DNA of 41,164 nucleotides from IMG/VR virus record IMGVR_UViG_3300038441_000266, positions 1 through 41,164 of that record. One strand, given 5' to 3'. This DNA is from a virus. Position numbers and translations under genes: made by a program. Shown one piece after another: positions 1-9,199 of the stretch. Position 1 is the first letter of the stretch. Each line of letters starts with the position of its first letter. A model generated the notes under the pieces. The model was not told where the DNA came from. It ran no database searches and saw only the letters and a list, made by a program, of their open reading frames with translations.

Positions 1-69
1 CATGAGGCCGAGCGAGTTGAGTTCGAGCTTGAGAGCAGTGATGACGTGCCGAGCCTCGACCCCTGCCCG
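1..69. repeat. Terminal direct repeat (circular overlap), left copy
   Basis: Bases 1-69 are identical to 41096-41164. One tail gene reads in frame from 1761 down through base 1 and on to 41063 when the ends are joined, so the overlap closes a circle. It may be an assembly overlap or reflect circularly permuted virion DNA; it looks nothing like a cos site and lies inside a coding sequence. Confidence 0.95.
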
Positions 70-1761
70 AGTGTTGGCGAACACGAGCACGTCGCCTACT
101 CGCACCGGGATCGGGAGGTGAGTGACCTCCACGACTGCCTGCGTCGACGACATCTGGATGAGAGTGGTACGTGCTCGCTGCTGGAGGAAGGCCAGCACCT
201 CTTCCGGCTCAGCCTCCGGTGTCTCCACCGAGTCGAGCACGTGAGGGATCCAGCGACCTCGACGAGGGTAGCTGTAGGGGCTGTTCGGGTCTTCGTTGGT
301 CCAGACTCCCACGATCGCAGGCTCGTCCTCGCCGCCAGCAGCCTGGACCGCTATGACCTTGTTCGGGACGTTGAAGCTGTCGCGCTCAAGGGTCCACGAG
401 GGATCGTAGATGGACTGTTCTCCGGACCTCAGCTCCCGAGGGATGCCAAGCAGCTCATAGTCGATCGAGCGGTCGGCAGGCAGGACACGAGGAGTGGCCC
501 TGAGGTTGCCGTACCCATCCATCCAGAGTGCGTTGTAGTCGGCTACGTTGAGGAGGTCGTTGATGATGTTGAGCTTGCTCGTCCCGACCTCCCAGACCAT
601 GCCTGTTGATGTGGCCAGAGTGTTGGACTCGTCGATGGAGATGGTCTCACCGCTGCTCAGGAGGAGGTTCTTGACCTCCTGCAGGATGCCTGTGCCTGCT
701 GCCACTGCGTAGGTCTGGTCGACCTTGTCCTGAGCCGGTACGGTGCACCGGTCGAGCAGCTCCAGCGACCACGTCCTGCCAGTGGCATCCCACTGCTCCT
801 TGGCAGAGGTTACCAGATACGTCCCGAGTGGCTGGTCCAGCAGGCCCGAGACCTTGCACACCGGGCGAAGCCTCAGCGACTCCAGAGGCAGATCGCCGAT
901 GCGGAGCATGCCGGGAGCAGCCGTCTCGAGATCGATGACCTGTGCGCTGCCTCCTCCCTTGACCTGCTGGTAGAGGTTCCAGCCGAGCTGCCCTTCGCTC
1001 ACGCCATCGAGAGTGCCGATGAGCCGGTCGGAGGTGCTTACCTTGGCACTGGATGAGAGGTTCGGTACTCCACTCCAGTAGGTGCCGTCTCCAGTGCCTC
1101 CGTCGAAGTAGGGGCTGTCTGACAGGCTGGTCTGGAGTGCAGTCATGTCTATGAAGGAGGACGTAGTCACGGTAGCGTTGACACGAGCGCTGGCAGAGAA
1201 CCTCGTAGCTCCCTCAGGAACCCTGATAGTGTTGGAGATTCTCACCCACGTAGCAGGAACCGGGGGAACCACGACAGGGCCTCCTACGATACCATCTACC
1301 CAGGACCCTGCCCCGTTATGGAACCGGATCATAAGCTGGTACGCAGATACAGCCGAAGTGGTCCCCATACGAACCCAGCGAGAAACAGTGATTGTTGAGC
1401 CAGGGGTTACGGCAGGGCCATCTACCCAGTCGCCAGTAGTCCCCGGTGTGACGAGGTCAGCGTTTCCGTATGAGTCGAAGCCTCGTCCGCCGAAGGTTCC
1501 CGTCTCGACTGAGGTAAGCCGAGCGAGGGTCCCGAAGGGCATCGGGATGGTCTCGGCTCCTGAGGTGTGGAAGGTACGAGTCCAGCCCCAGCGAGTTCCG
1601 AAGGCACCAAGCGAGCCAGTCGAGAGCGCTCGGGGGTTCTCCTCCAGATTGTACTGGACAGGAAGGTGCTCCAGCACCTCCCAGCTATACGAGGTAACTC
1701 GATCCCCGTAGAGGACCTCCTGGGTCGTCCGGCTGCGAACCGGGATGAAGGGTACAGCCAT
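1..1761 (-). CDS. Minor tail protein, baseplate-hub (Gp37-like) type; continues across the circular join
   Basis: Joined over the circle (1761 to 1, then 41095 to 41063) this encodes 597 residues, beginning MAVPFIPVRSRTTQEVLYGD. The first ~290 residues are beta-rich, with two similar blocks (FHTSGAETIP and later TTGDWVDGPAVTPG / GAGSWVDGIVGGP) that look like carbohydrate-binding jelly-roll modules. The region from about residue 295 onward resembles the hub-like minor tail proteins related to Rhodococcus phage ReqiPepy6 Gp37 (from memory). It follows the TMP and the FnIII protein in the slot where siphophages encode the tail-associated hub. The start ATG lies one base after the upstream stop. 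The end overlaps the fibre gene start by 4 bases (GTGA). Likely role: tail tip and cell-wall contact. Confidence 0.75.
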   Translation of the reverse strand, partial: MAVPFIPVRSRTTQEVLYGDRVTSYSWEVLEHLPVQYNLEENPRALSTGSLGAFGTRWGWTRTFHTSGAETIPMPFGTLARLTSVETGTFGGRGFDSYGNADLVTPGTTGDWVDGPAVTPGSTITVSRWVRMGTTSAVSAYQLMIRFHNGAGSWVDGIVGGPVVVPPVPATWVRISNTIRVPEGATRFSASARVNATVTTSSFIDMTALQTSLSDSPYFDGGTGDGTYWSGVPNLSSSAKVSTSDRLIGTLDGVSEGQLGWNLYQQVKGGGSAQVIDLETAAPGMLRIGDLPLESLRLRPVCKVSGLLDQPLGTYLVTSAKEQWDATGRTWSLELLDRCTVPAQDKVDQTYAVAAGTGILQEVKNLLLSSGETISIDESNTLATSTGMVWEVGTSKLNIINDLLNVADYNALWMDGYGNLRATPRVLPADRSIDYELLGIPRELRSGEQSIYDPSWTLERDSFNVPNKVIAVQAAGGEDEPAIVGVWTNEDPNSPYSYPRRGRWIPHVLDSVETPEAEPEEVLAFLQQRARTTLIQMSSTQAVVEVTHLPIPVRVGDVLVFANTRAGVEARHVITALKLELNSLGLM

Positions 1762-1762
1762 G

Positions 1763-4006
1763 TCAGCTCGTCTCCGTTATCGTGAAGCTCAGCGTAGCTC
1801 GGGTGTCCTTGACGTAGCTCAGGCCTCCCACTGCCGAGCCGAACATTCGGCGACCGGAGGCGTCACGGTAGCAGGCCTCCCCAGGCAGGAGGAGAAGCTT
1901 CCGTAGCTCGTCCACCGTGCTGCCGAAGCCCTCGAAGACGTAGCTGCTCACGTTGAGCGCGACGCTGGTCTCAGTGCCATACAGGCCTACCGGCTTGGTC
2001 CGGCCTGCTGCCTGGATGGTTGCCGAGGCCACACCTAGCGACTCTTCAACGCTGAGGTTGCCACCGAAGACCCCGACGATGCTGTAGTCGGTGCCCTTGG
2101 ACAGGAAGGCCCTCTTCAGCTCGGTTGTGACGAGGTCGATGGTGACAGGGGTCTGAGCACCGAGGGCTGTGGTCGAGATGATCGTGTAGGTGTTCGTGCC
2201 GTGGATGGTGGCAGTGGTGTCGAGCACAGCGAGGTCCGCACCGGTCGTGGCGGGGTAGTCGAGCAGCACGGTCTCCCGTACTCCATCGATGTCTCGGTAG
2301 ACTGTGAGGGTTGCCGTAGCTGACTGCCCTGCTCCCGGTGCTGGCACCACGATGTTCACCTGACCGAAGCCGGTGTCTTCGAGGTACACCGTTGAGACCG
2401 TCGCAGGAGGGGCAGGCAGGTACGTGACGGTGAAGGCGTTCGTGACCCAGGCGGACCAGAGACCGTTGCTGTCCTGGACCTGTGCGCTGATCTTGTAGCT
2501 GCCTCCGTTGAGCACCGGAGTAGCCATCGGGACAGCCGTCCGGCTCGTGCTCTCCTTCTCCTCCAGCAGAACGTCAGCCGAGGTGAGCAGCCGGTACTTG
2601 GCCTTGACGAACGTGGCTGCCTCAGCCTGCGTGAAGCTGAGGGTGACCCGAACTACGCTGTCGTTGAGGACAGCAGCAGCAGCCGGGGTTGTGATGGTGG
2701 TGACCGGGATGCTCTTGAAGGTCACTGTGCGGAGGTCGGACCAGGGAGAGGCACCGAGGCCATCCGAGCCTCCGGAGGTCGCAGCTCCCCAAGTGCGGAC
2801 ACGAGTGGTCAGAGCCACGTTGCCAGCGTATGTGCTGGCAGGCACCGTAAAGACCTGAGCAGCCGATGCTACCTTGCCGGTCGTGGTCGGCCAGGTCGTG
2901 CCTCCATCAGTCGATCGCTGGAACTCGTATGCCGTCTGGAGAGTGGAGTCGACAGGGTTGTGGGTCCAGGCGAAGTCGAGCGGCTGAGCCTTGTCTGCCG
3001 TGGCAGGCATGGCAATCGTGTTCGGCTTGTTCGGAGCCACGAGGAGCTGGACAGCCTCGGAGATCACGTAGGGTGAGTACAGGGCTGTGCCAGATGCGGT
3101 CTTGGCTCGCACCTGATAGATGTGGACCTGCGACGCGTTCGGAGCCGAGTGCGTGTACGTGAGCACACCGGTCGCCAGTGTCGCCAGAGCAGCACCGTCC
3201 CACGTCGTGACTCCTCCAGAGACGGTACCGTGCCACACCTCGTGGACGTACTCGGAGTAGTTGACGTTCTCGGCGAAGCTCACCACGATGTTGAGCGAGG
3301 CGTTCTTGATCGCCGTCAGAGCGCTCGGTGCTGCCGGAGTGGTGTAGATCGGGGAGGTAGCAGCCGAGTAGGCTGTCGTTCCGGCCGCGTTCTTGGCTGC
3401 GACCTTGAAGGTGTACTTGTGGTTCGCAGCGGTCGTGATCGTGGTGCTGCCAGCAGCCGAGATGGTCGCGACAGTGACGTAGGCTCCACCGTCCGTGCTC
3501 ATCTGTACGATGTTCTGTGTGGCCTTGCCGTTGGACGCTCCTGCGTTGGTCCAGGCGACCTTGGTCTGTGTGTCGGAGACCCGAGTTACCGTGACCGAGG
3601 CTGGCACGCTGGGCAGGACCGTGCGTGTCGGCAGAGCCAGGCTGACCGAGGAGGTAGTCGGGCCTCCTGCTCCAGCCGTGCCCGAGGCTGCCATCGCCAC
3701 CGACGCAGAGACCGTCTTGGTGCCGTCTGCGTTGTGGTTGACTCGGAGGGTACCGGAGGCGATGGTCTTGTTCTGGAGGCCTCCTGCCAGCCAGGACCAC
3801 GAGAAGGTGCTGTTCCAGACGACCACGCCATTGACGGTGATCGTGGCAGGAGTGCCACCCGACGAGCTGAAGTTGTACTCCGTCCGCTCGTTGAGAGCAG
3901 CGCTCCAGTCGACATCGGTGTAGTTGCCTGAGGCACTACCTCCGCCATCTGTGATGGTGATTACGAGTGATCCCGCGTCACCTGTGTTGGTAGCCTTGCT
4001 AACCAA
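1763..4006 (-). CDS. Minor tail protein with fibronectin type III-like domains (DUF859-like)
   Basis: 747 residues. The N terminus (about 1-130) has the SxSxWSWLAGG and GTKTVSASVAM patterns of DUF859-type siphovirus tail proteins. It is followed by several fibronectin III-like units, each starting around a P-x-x-P-x-x-L or P-x-x-V hinge and holding YTFKVAAKN or HIYQVRAKT strands. The last ~120 residues form a separate beta-rich domain. The start is TTG at 4006, supported by GGGAGG 8 bases upstream, and it overlaps the tape measure stop by 8 bases. Its place right after the tape measure is the distal-tail (Dit) slot, but size and FnIII content suggest an adhesive tail-tip protein. FnIII modules are thought to help weak binding to cell-surface carbohydrate. 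Confidence 0.75.
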   Translation of the reverse strand: MVSKATNTGDAGSLVITITDGGGSASGNYTDVDWSAALNERTEYNFSSSGGTPATITVNGVVVWNSTFSWSWLAGGLQNKTIASGTLRVNHNADGTKTVSASVAMAASGTAGAGGPTTSSVSLALPTRTVLPSVPASVTVTRVSDTQTKVAWTNAGASNGKATQNIVQMSTDGGAYVTVATISAAGSTTITTAANHKYTFKVAAKNAAGTTAYSAATSPIYTTPAAPSALTAIKNASLNIVVSFAENVNYSEYVHEVWHGTVSGGVTTWDGAALATLATGVLTYTHSAPNASQVHIYQVRAKTASGTALYSPYVISEAVQLLVAPNKPNTIAMPATADKAQPLDFAWTHNPVDSTLQTAYEFQRSTDGGTTWPTTTGKVASAAQVFTVPASTYAGNVALTTRVRTWGAATSGGSDGLGASPWSDLRTVTFKSIPVTTITTPAAAAVLNDSVVRVTLSFTQAEAATFVKAKYRLLTSADVLLEEKESTSRTAVPMATPVLNGGSYKISAQVQDSNGLWSAWVTNAFTVTYLPAPPATVSTVYLEDTGFGQVNIVVPAPGAGQSATATLTVYRDIDGVRETVLLDYPATTGADLAVLDTTATIHGTNTYTIISTTALGAQTPVTIDLVTTELKRAFLSKGTDYSIVGVFGGNLSVEESLGVASATIQAAGRTKPVGLYGTETSVALNVSSYVFEGFGSTVDELRKLLLLPGEACYRDASGRRMFGSAVGGLSYVKDTRATLSFTITETS

Positions 4007-7000
4007 GGGTCACACCTCCCTGACGTGCCTGGACGCGTACTGCGTCGACGATTGCTGAGGCCAGCATGTTCACTGACTCCTTGGACAGAGTGACCGGAGG
4101 CTGGCCCTGCGAGGTAGGCAGGCTGCTTGCGAAGGCATGAGCCAGCTTCTGAGTATCGATGGAGGCCTGGAAGTGAGCCGGGGACGCTGCCTGAGCCATC
4201 GCCCTCATCGGCACGAGTGGCTGACGCTGGAGGGAGGCCGAGCCGGTGAACGACGAGGCCACACGCAGCTTGGAAGCCTCCTTGAGCATCCGGTCGTTGA
4301 GTGCCGTGATGGGCTTGATGGCCAGGGCCTCGTTCTGCTTGATGCCGAGGCCGAGGCCTGCCGGAACCATGCTGCCGACCTCGTCGCGGAACCTCCGAGA
4401 GGGCGACTTGATGCCGAGGGAGGCCTTGACTGCCTTGACGAGGGCATCGCCCATCTTCTTAGCAGCAGCGTCGAGTGCCTTGGACTGCGACTCCAGGCCC
4501 TTGACCAGGCCCTCTGCTGCCTGGATGCCTGCCTTGTACATGTCGTCGCCGACAGCCGTGCCGAGCTTGAGGCCCTGGCTGCTCAGCTCCTTCTGGAGGT
4601 CTGCGATCTCCTGGACGGCACCAGGGCCACCCTTGAGGAGTGCGTCCGCAGCGGTGCTCTTGCCGGTGCTGAGGAACGAGTCGAGGAGCTGGTCCCGAGT
4701 GGTGCTGTCCAGGCCCATGCCTTCGAGCGCTGCCAGCTTCTCCCGGAACGCTGCCACGGCTGCGATGCGGTCGGCCAGCTCCTTCTTCATTGACTCGGCC
4801 GACTTGTTGTCGCCGAGGTTGACGTCCATGGCCCTGCCCTGGATGTCCTGGATGAGTTCGGAGCGGTCCTCTCGGAGGTCGGCGAGGGCCTTCTGAGCGT
4901 CCTTGAGCTTGGTGGCCAGCTTGCCACGAGCCTCGATGGCCTTGGCGATCGCAGCGGTGTCCTTGTTGATCCGGGCGATCATTGCGTTGCCCTTGGCTGC
5001 ACTGATGTCGCCAGCAGCCATCGCCTTGCGGATCTTCTCGTTGAGGTCCTTGGCTGCCTTGGTGACCTGAGAGGCACTACCCTTCAGGCCCACTGCGAAG
5101 CCCTGGCCGACGAAGCCACCGATCTCAGCCATGAGCTTGGAAGGCGAGTGGATGCCGAAGAAGTCCTTGATGCCGTCGACCACGTTGCCGAAGAAGCCGC
5201 CGATCTGCCCCATGAGCCAGCCGTATGCGTCGCTGATACCCTGCCAGAGGCCCTGGATGAGGTTGAGGCCTGCTGCTGCCAGCTTGGGCACGGCACCGAC
5301 GATGGCTCCTACGATGCCGCCGATGATCTGCGGGATGGCTCCCACCACAGTCGCGATGATCTGAGGAAGGTTCTGGATGAGGGCGATGAACAGCCGGATG
5401 CCAGCCTGCACAAGCTGAGGGATGGCACCGATGACGGCACCGAGCACAGCGCTGATGATGGTCGGGATAGCGCTCACGATGCCACTGATGATGGCAGGGA
5501 GGTTATCCACGAGGGCGATGAGGAGCTGGATGCCAGCGTCGATGAGGAGCGGGATGGCTCCCAGTACAGCGCTGATGACCGAGTCGATGATCTGAGGCAG
5601 GGCTGCCACGATGGTCGTAATGATCTCGGGGAGGGCTGAGATGAGGCTGACGAACAGGCTCAGGCCAGTCTCGATGATCATCGGGATGGCACTCGTGAAG
5701 AAGCTCACAAGCTGCTCGATGAGTGCCGGGAGCTGAGCGATGATGAGGGGCATCGCCTGCATGATGCCCTGCCCGAGGCCTGTGAGAAGCTGGAGGCCAG
5801 CCTCGATGAGCATGGGAGCGGCTGCGATGAGCGCTCCGACCATGCCGATGACTCCGGAGACGATAACCGGGATGAGTGTCGGGAGGGCTGCTGCCAGGCC
5901 CGAGGCGAGAGCACCGATGGCCTGCACTCCTGCTCCGATGAGCTGAGGAGCCAGTGTAGCCAGGGTAGTCACAAGCTGTACGATGCCCGGAACGATGGCT
6001 CCGATGAGGCCAGGGAGGGCCGAGGTGACTCCCTCGACCAGCCCACCGATCATGGCCACACCAGCACCGAGGAGGGCCGGAATGGCGGAGGAGATGGCTC
6101 CCACGAGTCCGGTCATCATCTCACCGAGCTTGGGACCGAGCGTCGTGAGGTTCGTACCGATGTTCTCGATGATGGGAGTTACGTTGGTGATGACCTGCTC
6201 GAAGGAGTCGATTACGTTGCCAGCGAGGCCAGCCACGTCGGCGTCGGCCGAGCCGAGACCGGTGAGGAGGTTCGAGAACGCTCCCTTGAGTGTGGCCACC
6301 GAGCCGGTGATCGTGCTCGCTGCCTCCTTGGCAGTCGTGCCGGTGACACCGAGCTTGTCCTGGACCGCTCCGATGGAGGCGATGATCTTGTCGTAGCCTA
6401 CCGAGTTGATGTTCTCAGCCGTGGCTACGAAGCCGTCCTCCATGAGGCCAGCGTCGTTGACGAGCCGTGCCATCTCGGAGGCTGTGCCACCGTACCCCAG
6501 CTTGAGGTTATCGAGCATCGTGTAGTTCTGCTTGGCGAACCCCTGGTAGGCGTTCTGGATCATGCCGATGCTCGTGCCGAACTTGTTGGCGTTGTCCGAC
6601 ATGTCCGTCATCGCCCTGTTGGCGATGTCTGCTGCCTTGTCGGTGTCGCCGCCGACACTCTGGAGGAGGCTCGACGAGAAGCTCGTCACCTGGCTCATGT
6701 ACTCGTTGGCACTGAGGCCAGCGGTCTTGTACGCTTCCGCAGCGTACTGCTCCATCTTACCGGCGGACCCCTTGAAGAGGGTCTCGATGCCGCCGATGTT
6801 CTGCTCGTACTGTGCGTACTGATTCAGTACTCCTGCTGCCAGCGCTCCTCCTGCTGCGACAGCAGCCGTGGAGAAGCCGACCAGTGCCTTACCGGCACCA
6901 GCCAGCCCTCCACTGACCATTGTACCGAGCTTGGAGTCAGCCTTGCCAGCACCGTCGCCGATGCCTGCCAGGCCCTTCTGGACCTGATCAGCACCGTCGA

Positions 7001-7034
7001 GTGAGACCTTGATCTTCACGTCGTTGTCGGCCAT
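3999..7034 (-). CDS. Tape measure protein
   Basis: 1011 residues, the longest gene, directly downstream of the frameshifted chaperone pair as in most siphophages. The N terminus (about 1-260) matches the PhageMin_Tail-type tape measure domain: NQYAQYEQNIGGIETLFKG, then a helical region with SFSSSLLQSVGG. Residues ~315-600 are a run of hydrophobic amphipathic repeats (IPxLIxAGxxLL, LPxIIxxI). Two copies of a short motif, FGIHSPSK near 625 and LGIKSPSR near 871, flank a coiled-coil Ala/Lys-rich part. It sets tail length and is threaded through the tube during DNA ejection. GAAGGAGGG precedes the ATG. Confidence 0.95.
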   Translation of the reverse strand: MADNDVKIKVSLDGADQVQKGLAGIGDGAGKADSKLGTMVSGGLAGAGKALVGFSTAAVAAGGALAAGVLNQYAQYEQNIGGIETLFKGSAGKMEQYAAEAYKTAGLSANEYMSQVTSFSSSLLQSVGGDTDKAADIANRAMTDMSDNANKFGTSIGMIQNAYQGFAKQNYTMLDNLKLGYGGTASEMARLVNDAGLMEDGFVATAENINSVGYDKIIASIGAVQDKLGVTGTTAKEAASTITGSVATLKGAFSNLLTGLGSADADVAGLAGNVIDSFEQVITNVTPIIENIGTNLTTLGPKLGEMMTGLVGAISSAIPALLGAGVAMIGGLVEGVTSALPGLIGAIVPGIVQLVTTLATLAPQLIGAGVQAIGALASGLAAALPTLIPVIVSGVIGMVGALIAAAPMLIEAGLQLLTGLGQGIMQAMPLIIAQLPALIEQLVSFFTSAIPMIIETGLSLFVSLISALPEIITTIVAALPQIIDSVISAVLGAIPLLIDAGIQLLIALVDNLPAIISGIVSAIPTIISAVLGAVIGAIPQLVQAGIRLFIALIQNLPQIIATVVGAIPQIIGGIVGAIVGAVPKLAAAGLNLIQGLWQGISDAYGWLMGQIGGFFGNVVDGIKDFFGIHSPSKLMAEIGGFVGQGFAVGLKGSASQVTKAAKDLNEKIRKAMAAGDISAAKGNAMIARINKDTAAIAKAIEARGKLATKLKDAQKALADLREDRSELIQDIQGRAMDVNLGDNKSAESMKKELADRIAAVAAFREKLAALEGMGLDSTTRDQLLDSFLSTGKSTAADALLKGGPGAVQEIADLQKELSSQGLKLGTAVGDDMYKAGIQAAEGLVKGLESQSKALDAAAKKMGDALVKAVKASLGIKSPSRRFRDEVGSMVPAGLGLGIKQNEALAIKPITALNDRMLKEASKLRVASSFTGSASLQRQPLVPMRAMAQAASPAHFQASIDTQKLAHAFASSLPTSQGQPPVTLSKESVNMLASAIVDAVRVQARQGGVTLG
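5235..6092 (-). repeat. Hydrophobic repeat tract inside the tape measure gene
   Basis: About 285 codons encode degenerate repeats alternating IPxLIxAGxxLL-like and LPxIIxxIVxA-like segments. At DNA level the units share the sense words GGCATCC and ATCATCG but have diverged, so the repeat is protein-level. Such tracts are common in tape measures and may contact the membrane during genome entry. Confidence 0.7.
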
Positions 7035-7046
7035 GCTGCCCTCCTT

Positions 7047-7421
7047 CTACTTCTCGGGTTGTGGTAGTGCCTCACCCTGACCCTGTGCGAGCCAGAAGAC
7101 CCCCATCCGAGGGTCCGGACCGTGTCCGGAGGAGTGCTGATCGATGTAGGCCTTGTTCTCCTTGTTCCACATCTCCTGGCCCTCAGCGATGGCTTGCTGA
7201 GCTGGGCAGTCGACTGTCCAAGCAGTGTAGTCCTCGATCTTCTCTTCTCTACCGAGTCTTGAGTTGTGCAAGTGCTGTGCCAGAGGCCTTCCGCAGCCGG
7301 GGCACTTGGCGTCCTTGAGGTGCTGCCACTGAGCCAAGACCTCTAGGTCTAGCTCGGTCCAAGTGTCCGGGCTTCCCCCGTCAAGGAGGCGAACCGGAGG
7401 TCGCCCGGACACTAGAGCCAT
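7047..7421 (-). CDS. Tail assembly chaperone, downstream (frameshift-expressed) ORF
   Basis: 124 codons from the internal ATG, but probably made only as the C-terminal half of a fusion with the gene upstream. This frame is the -1 frame of the 7436-8014 gene and is open well upstream of 7475, reading CHHPPYEVGPRLALLLDM into MALVSGRPPVRLL with no stop. Slippage at the G run near 7476-7480 would give a 322-residue fusion. Cysteines in CPGCGRPLAQH and VDCPAQQA suggest a small zinc site. Family role: chaperone that holds the tape measure during tail assembly, the equivalent of lambda gpG-T. I see no good Shine-Dalgarno sequence for independent initiation at 7421. Confidence 0.8.
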   Translation of the reverse strand: MALVSGRPPVRLLDGGSPDTWTELDLEVLAQWQHLKDAKCPGCGRPLAQHLHNSRLGREEKIEDYTAWTVDCPAQQAIAEGQEMWNKENKAYIDQHSSGHGPDPRMGVFWLAQGQGEALPQPEK

Positions 7422-7435
7422 GTCGAGCAGGAGTG

Positions 7436-8014
7436 CTAGACGAGGCCCGACTTCGTAGGGCGGATGGTGACATCTCCCCCACTGTTCTGCCAGGTCATGA
7501 AGGCCTGCACGACCGAATGCAGGATCCCTCCCGGCAGAATGCTGACAGCTCCACCGTGCGAGCTGACGGACAGAGGATTGGTGGTCAGCGGCTCGGGAGC
7601 CTCCCAGACCTCTCCAGGGTTCTGCTCGTCCCAGTCATCCGGCTGTACCGGGTCCTGGCCGAACACTCCCTTGAAGGTCTTCGGAAGCACCCTCTCGTAC
7701 TGATCGATCGGCGTCATGTTGCTCGCCTTGACCAGCGAGGCCCACTCGTTGAGGTCCAGCTTCTCGAACTGGATCCAGACGGCAGGAGCCTCCGGCTTCG
7801 TATCGGCCACACGCTGCTTGAGTGCGTCGATGTTGTCGCCGAGGAACTGCTGTCCGCCTGCGAGGGTCTGCATGGCCTGAGCCTGCTGAAGCTCCTTCTT
7901 GGCGTCCTCGTGCTCCTGAGAGAACGAGCCTCCAAGCTCGACTTCCAGCGTGAGAAGCTCCTTGCGTCGCTGCTCGACTGCTGCCATGAGTTCTTCGTAG
8001 CTGCTGAATACCAT
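7436..8014 (-). CDS. Tail assembly chaperone, upstream ORF
   Basis: 192 residues, helical and acidic in the first half (VEQRRKELLTLEVEL), lying between the tail tube gene and the tape measure, the standard place of the lambda gpG-type chaperone. AAGGAG precedes the ATG. The last ~15 codons hold the candidate slip site TGGGGGA, where ribosomes could move to the -1 frame. The unshifted product ends with RPTKSGLV. The two products would be made in a fixed ratio, as in other siphophages. Confidence 0.85.
   Translation of the reverse strand: MVFSSYEELMAAVEQRRKELLTLEVELGGSFSQEHEDAKKELQQAQAMQTLAGGQQFLGDNIDALKQRVADTKPEAPAVWIQFEKLDLNEWASLVKASNMTPIDQYERVLPKTFKGVFGQDPVQPDDWDEQNPGEVWEAPEPLTTNPLSVSSHGGAVSILPGGILHSVVQAFMTWQNSGGDVTIRPTKSGLV
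7475..7481 (-). promoter_or_regulatory. Candidate -1 programmed frameshift site TGGGGGA
   Basis: Read on the minus strand as T GGG GGA in the zero frame of the upstream chaperone. A -1 slip pairs TGG and GGG, then continues AGA TGT CAC in the frame of the 7047 ORF. It is the only long homopolymer in the overlap, about 12 codons before the zero-frame stop. It is not a perfect X XXY YYZ heptamer, so the exact slip position is inferred. Confidence 0.6.
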
Positions 8015-8045
8015 TTCTCTGTCTCCTTGTGAGTTGGGTGACGGG

Positions 8046-8546
8046 TCAGGTCACGATTGCGACAGCCTGCGTCGAGCGACGCAGTACCGTGATGTGGGCA
8101 GTGATTCCGATGAAGGAGTTGTTGGCCTCCAGCGGGTCGATGGAGGTGATGATGACCTCCCAGACCCAGATGAACTGACCGACGACCGGTGCCGTGGCAA
8201 CCGGCATGCCGTCTCGACGCCAGATGTACAGCTTCTGGCCCACCTTGAGCGAGGTGATGAGGGTCGTGTCGGCCTGGCCAGTGCCCTTGATGACGAGGTC
8301 GTCCATCTCGTGCGTCGTGCTGCCAGGCAGGGTCTCCGACGCGGGGTCGCAGAGCCAGTCGACGGTCTCGCTGTCCGAGCTGCTCGTGGCGTTGAACGTC
8401 TGGATGGCGCACTCCAGCGTCGTACCAGTCGCGCTCAGCTCGGTTGCCAGCTTGGGAGCGTTGATGTCCGCAATCGCCGGGGCAAGCCCGACGACGACGT
8501 TGCCGCGACTGATCTGAGTCGCGGGCTTCCATGCGGTGATCGGCAT
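8046..8546 (-). CDS. Major tail (tube) protein
   Basis: 166 residues, beta-rich, with ELSATGTTLECAIQTFNA, WLCDPASETLPGS and KVGQKLYIWRRDG, in keeping with actinophage tail tube proteins. It sits between the tail terminator block and the chaperones, as expected. Codon use is rich in GCC, CGT/CGC and GTC, unlike neighbouring connector genes, which fits a protein made in many copies. No catalytic motifs. Confidence 0.8.
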   Translation of the reverse strand: MPITAWKPATQISRGNVVVGLAPAIADINAPKLATELSATGTTLECAIQTFNATSSSDSETVDWLCDPASETLPGSTTHEMDDLVIKGTGQADTTLITSLKVGQKLYIWRRDGMPVATAPVVGQFIWVWEVIITSIDPLEANNSFIGITAHITVLRRSTQAVAIVT

Positions 8547-8562
8547 GTTTGCGTGTCCTTTC

Positions 8563-8841
8563 TTACTTGCCCGAGCGCGACGCGGTGTCGGCCTCGGGGG
8601 TCGGGGTTTCCTCGGTGTTGAGGTTCTCGTACAGCTCGACGACCTCGGCCTCGGCCTTCTCGTCGGCTTCGTACTGCTTGAGGGTCTTGACCGGATAGCT
8701 CAGGACGCTCTCTCCCGGCAGGAGGTCACGAACCTTGCGCTCGGTCTTGGGGTCGAAGTTCCGGTCGTGAGACGCGTACCGGAGGCCGGACTCCTTACCT
8801 TCCACGACGATGCCGTGGCTGCTGGGCTTGATCTGGGACAT
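8563..8841 (-). CDS. Small tail-region protein of unknown function
   Basis: 92 residues, charged, with the core RKVRDLLPGESVLSYPVK and an acidic Pro/Thr-rich C terminus (NTEETPTPEADTASRSGK). It starts at an ATG one base after the stop of the tail terminator gene and lies just before the tail tube gene. Small genes in this slot are common in actinophages, with no established role. Possibly a tube assembly factor or decoration; I do not recognise a domain. Confidence 0.75.
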   Translation of the reverse strand: MSQIKPSSHGIVVEGKESGLRYASHDRNFDPKTERKVRDLLPGESVLSYPVKTLKQYEADEKAEAEVVELYENLNTEETPTPEADTASRSGK

Positions 8842-8842
8842 G

Positions 8843-9199
8843 CTAGATACCTCCTTGATTGAGCTGGACGGTCACTTGGGATTCATAGTGGCCTTCGACC
8901 TGAGCACCGGAGTAGCCCATGGACGTTGACAGTGTGGTGCCAGACACTCGTGCTCCTTGGAGAGCACGCATGACTGCGAGGGCCAGATTGTAGGAGGCCT
9001 CGACGCTAGCAGCACAGCAGTAGATGGTGGTCTGGTGGTCCCAGTCGATGACCTCCCCGGTGAGGGCGATGACGTCGCCTCCCACGAAGAGGGGTCGGTG
9101 CACCGAGTACGGGGGAATGGCTCCTGTGGGAGCGTAGCCAGTGTGGATGGTGAGGCCAGCAGCCTCGACCAGAGTGTTGATGTCGCTGAGGGTACTCAT
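8843..9199 (-). CDS. Putative tail terminator protein
   Basis: 118 residues with the alpha/beta pattern of tail terminators: an N-terminal helix (SDINTLVEAAGL), then GYAPTGAIPPYSVHRP and QTTIYCCAASVEASYNLALAVM, where a helix follows a strand. The order (gp10-like, this gene, small gene, tube) is the usual connector order. Overlaps the gene before it by 4 bases (ATGA). Expected to cap the tail tube and join it to the head. Assignment rests mainly on gene order and size. Confidence 0.7.
   Translation of the reverse strand: MSTLSDINTLVEAAGLTIHTGYAPTGAIPPYSVHRPLFVGGDVIALTGEVIDWDHQTTIYCCAASVEASYNLALAVMRALQGARVSGTTLSTSMGYSGAQVEGHYESQVTVQLNQGGI

Noticed and set aside
1385-1410. AACAAT on the minus strand inside the hub gene as a promoter
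   Set aside because: No TTG-type box 17 bases upstream; the hexamer simply encodes part of GSTITVS.
5235-6092. Hydrophobic repeats in the tape measure as evidence of a membrane transporter
   Set aside because: They lie inside a tape measure with clear N-terminal motif and tail context; such tracts are usual there.
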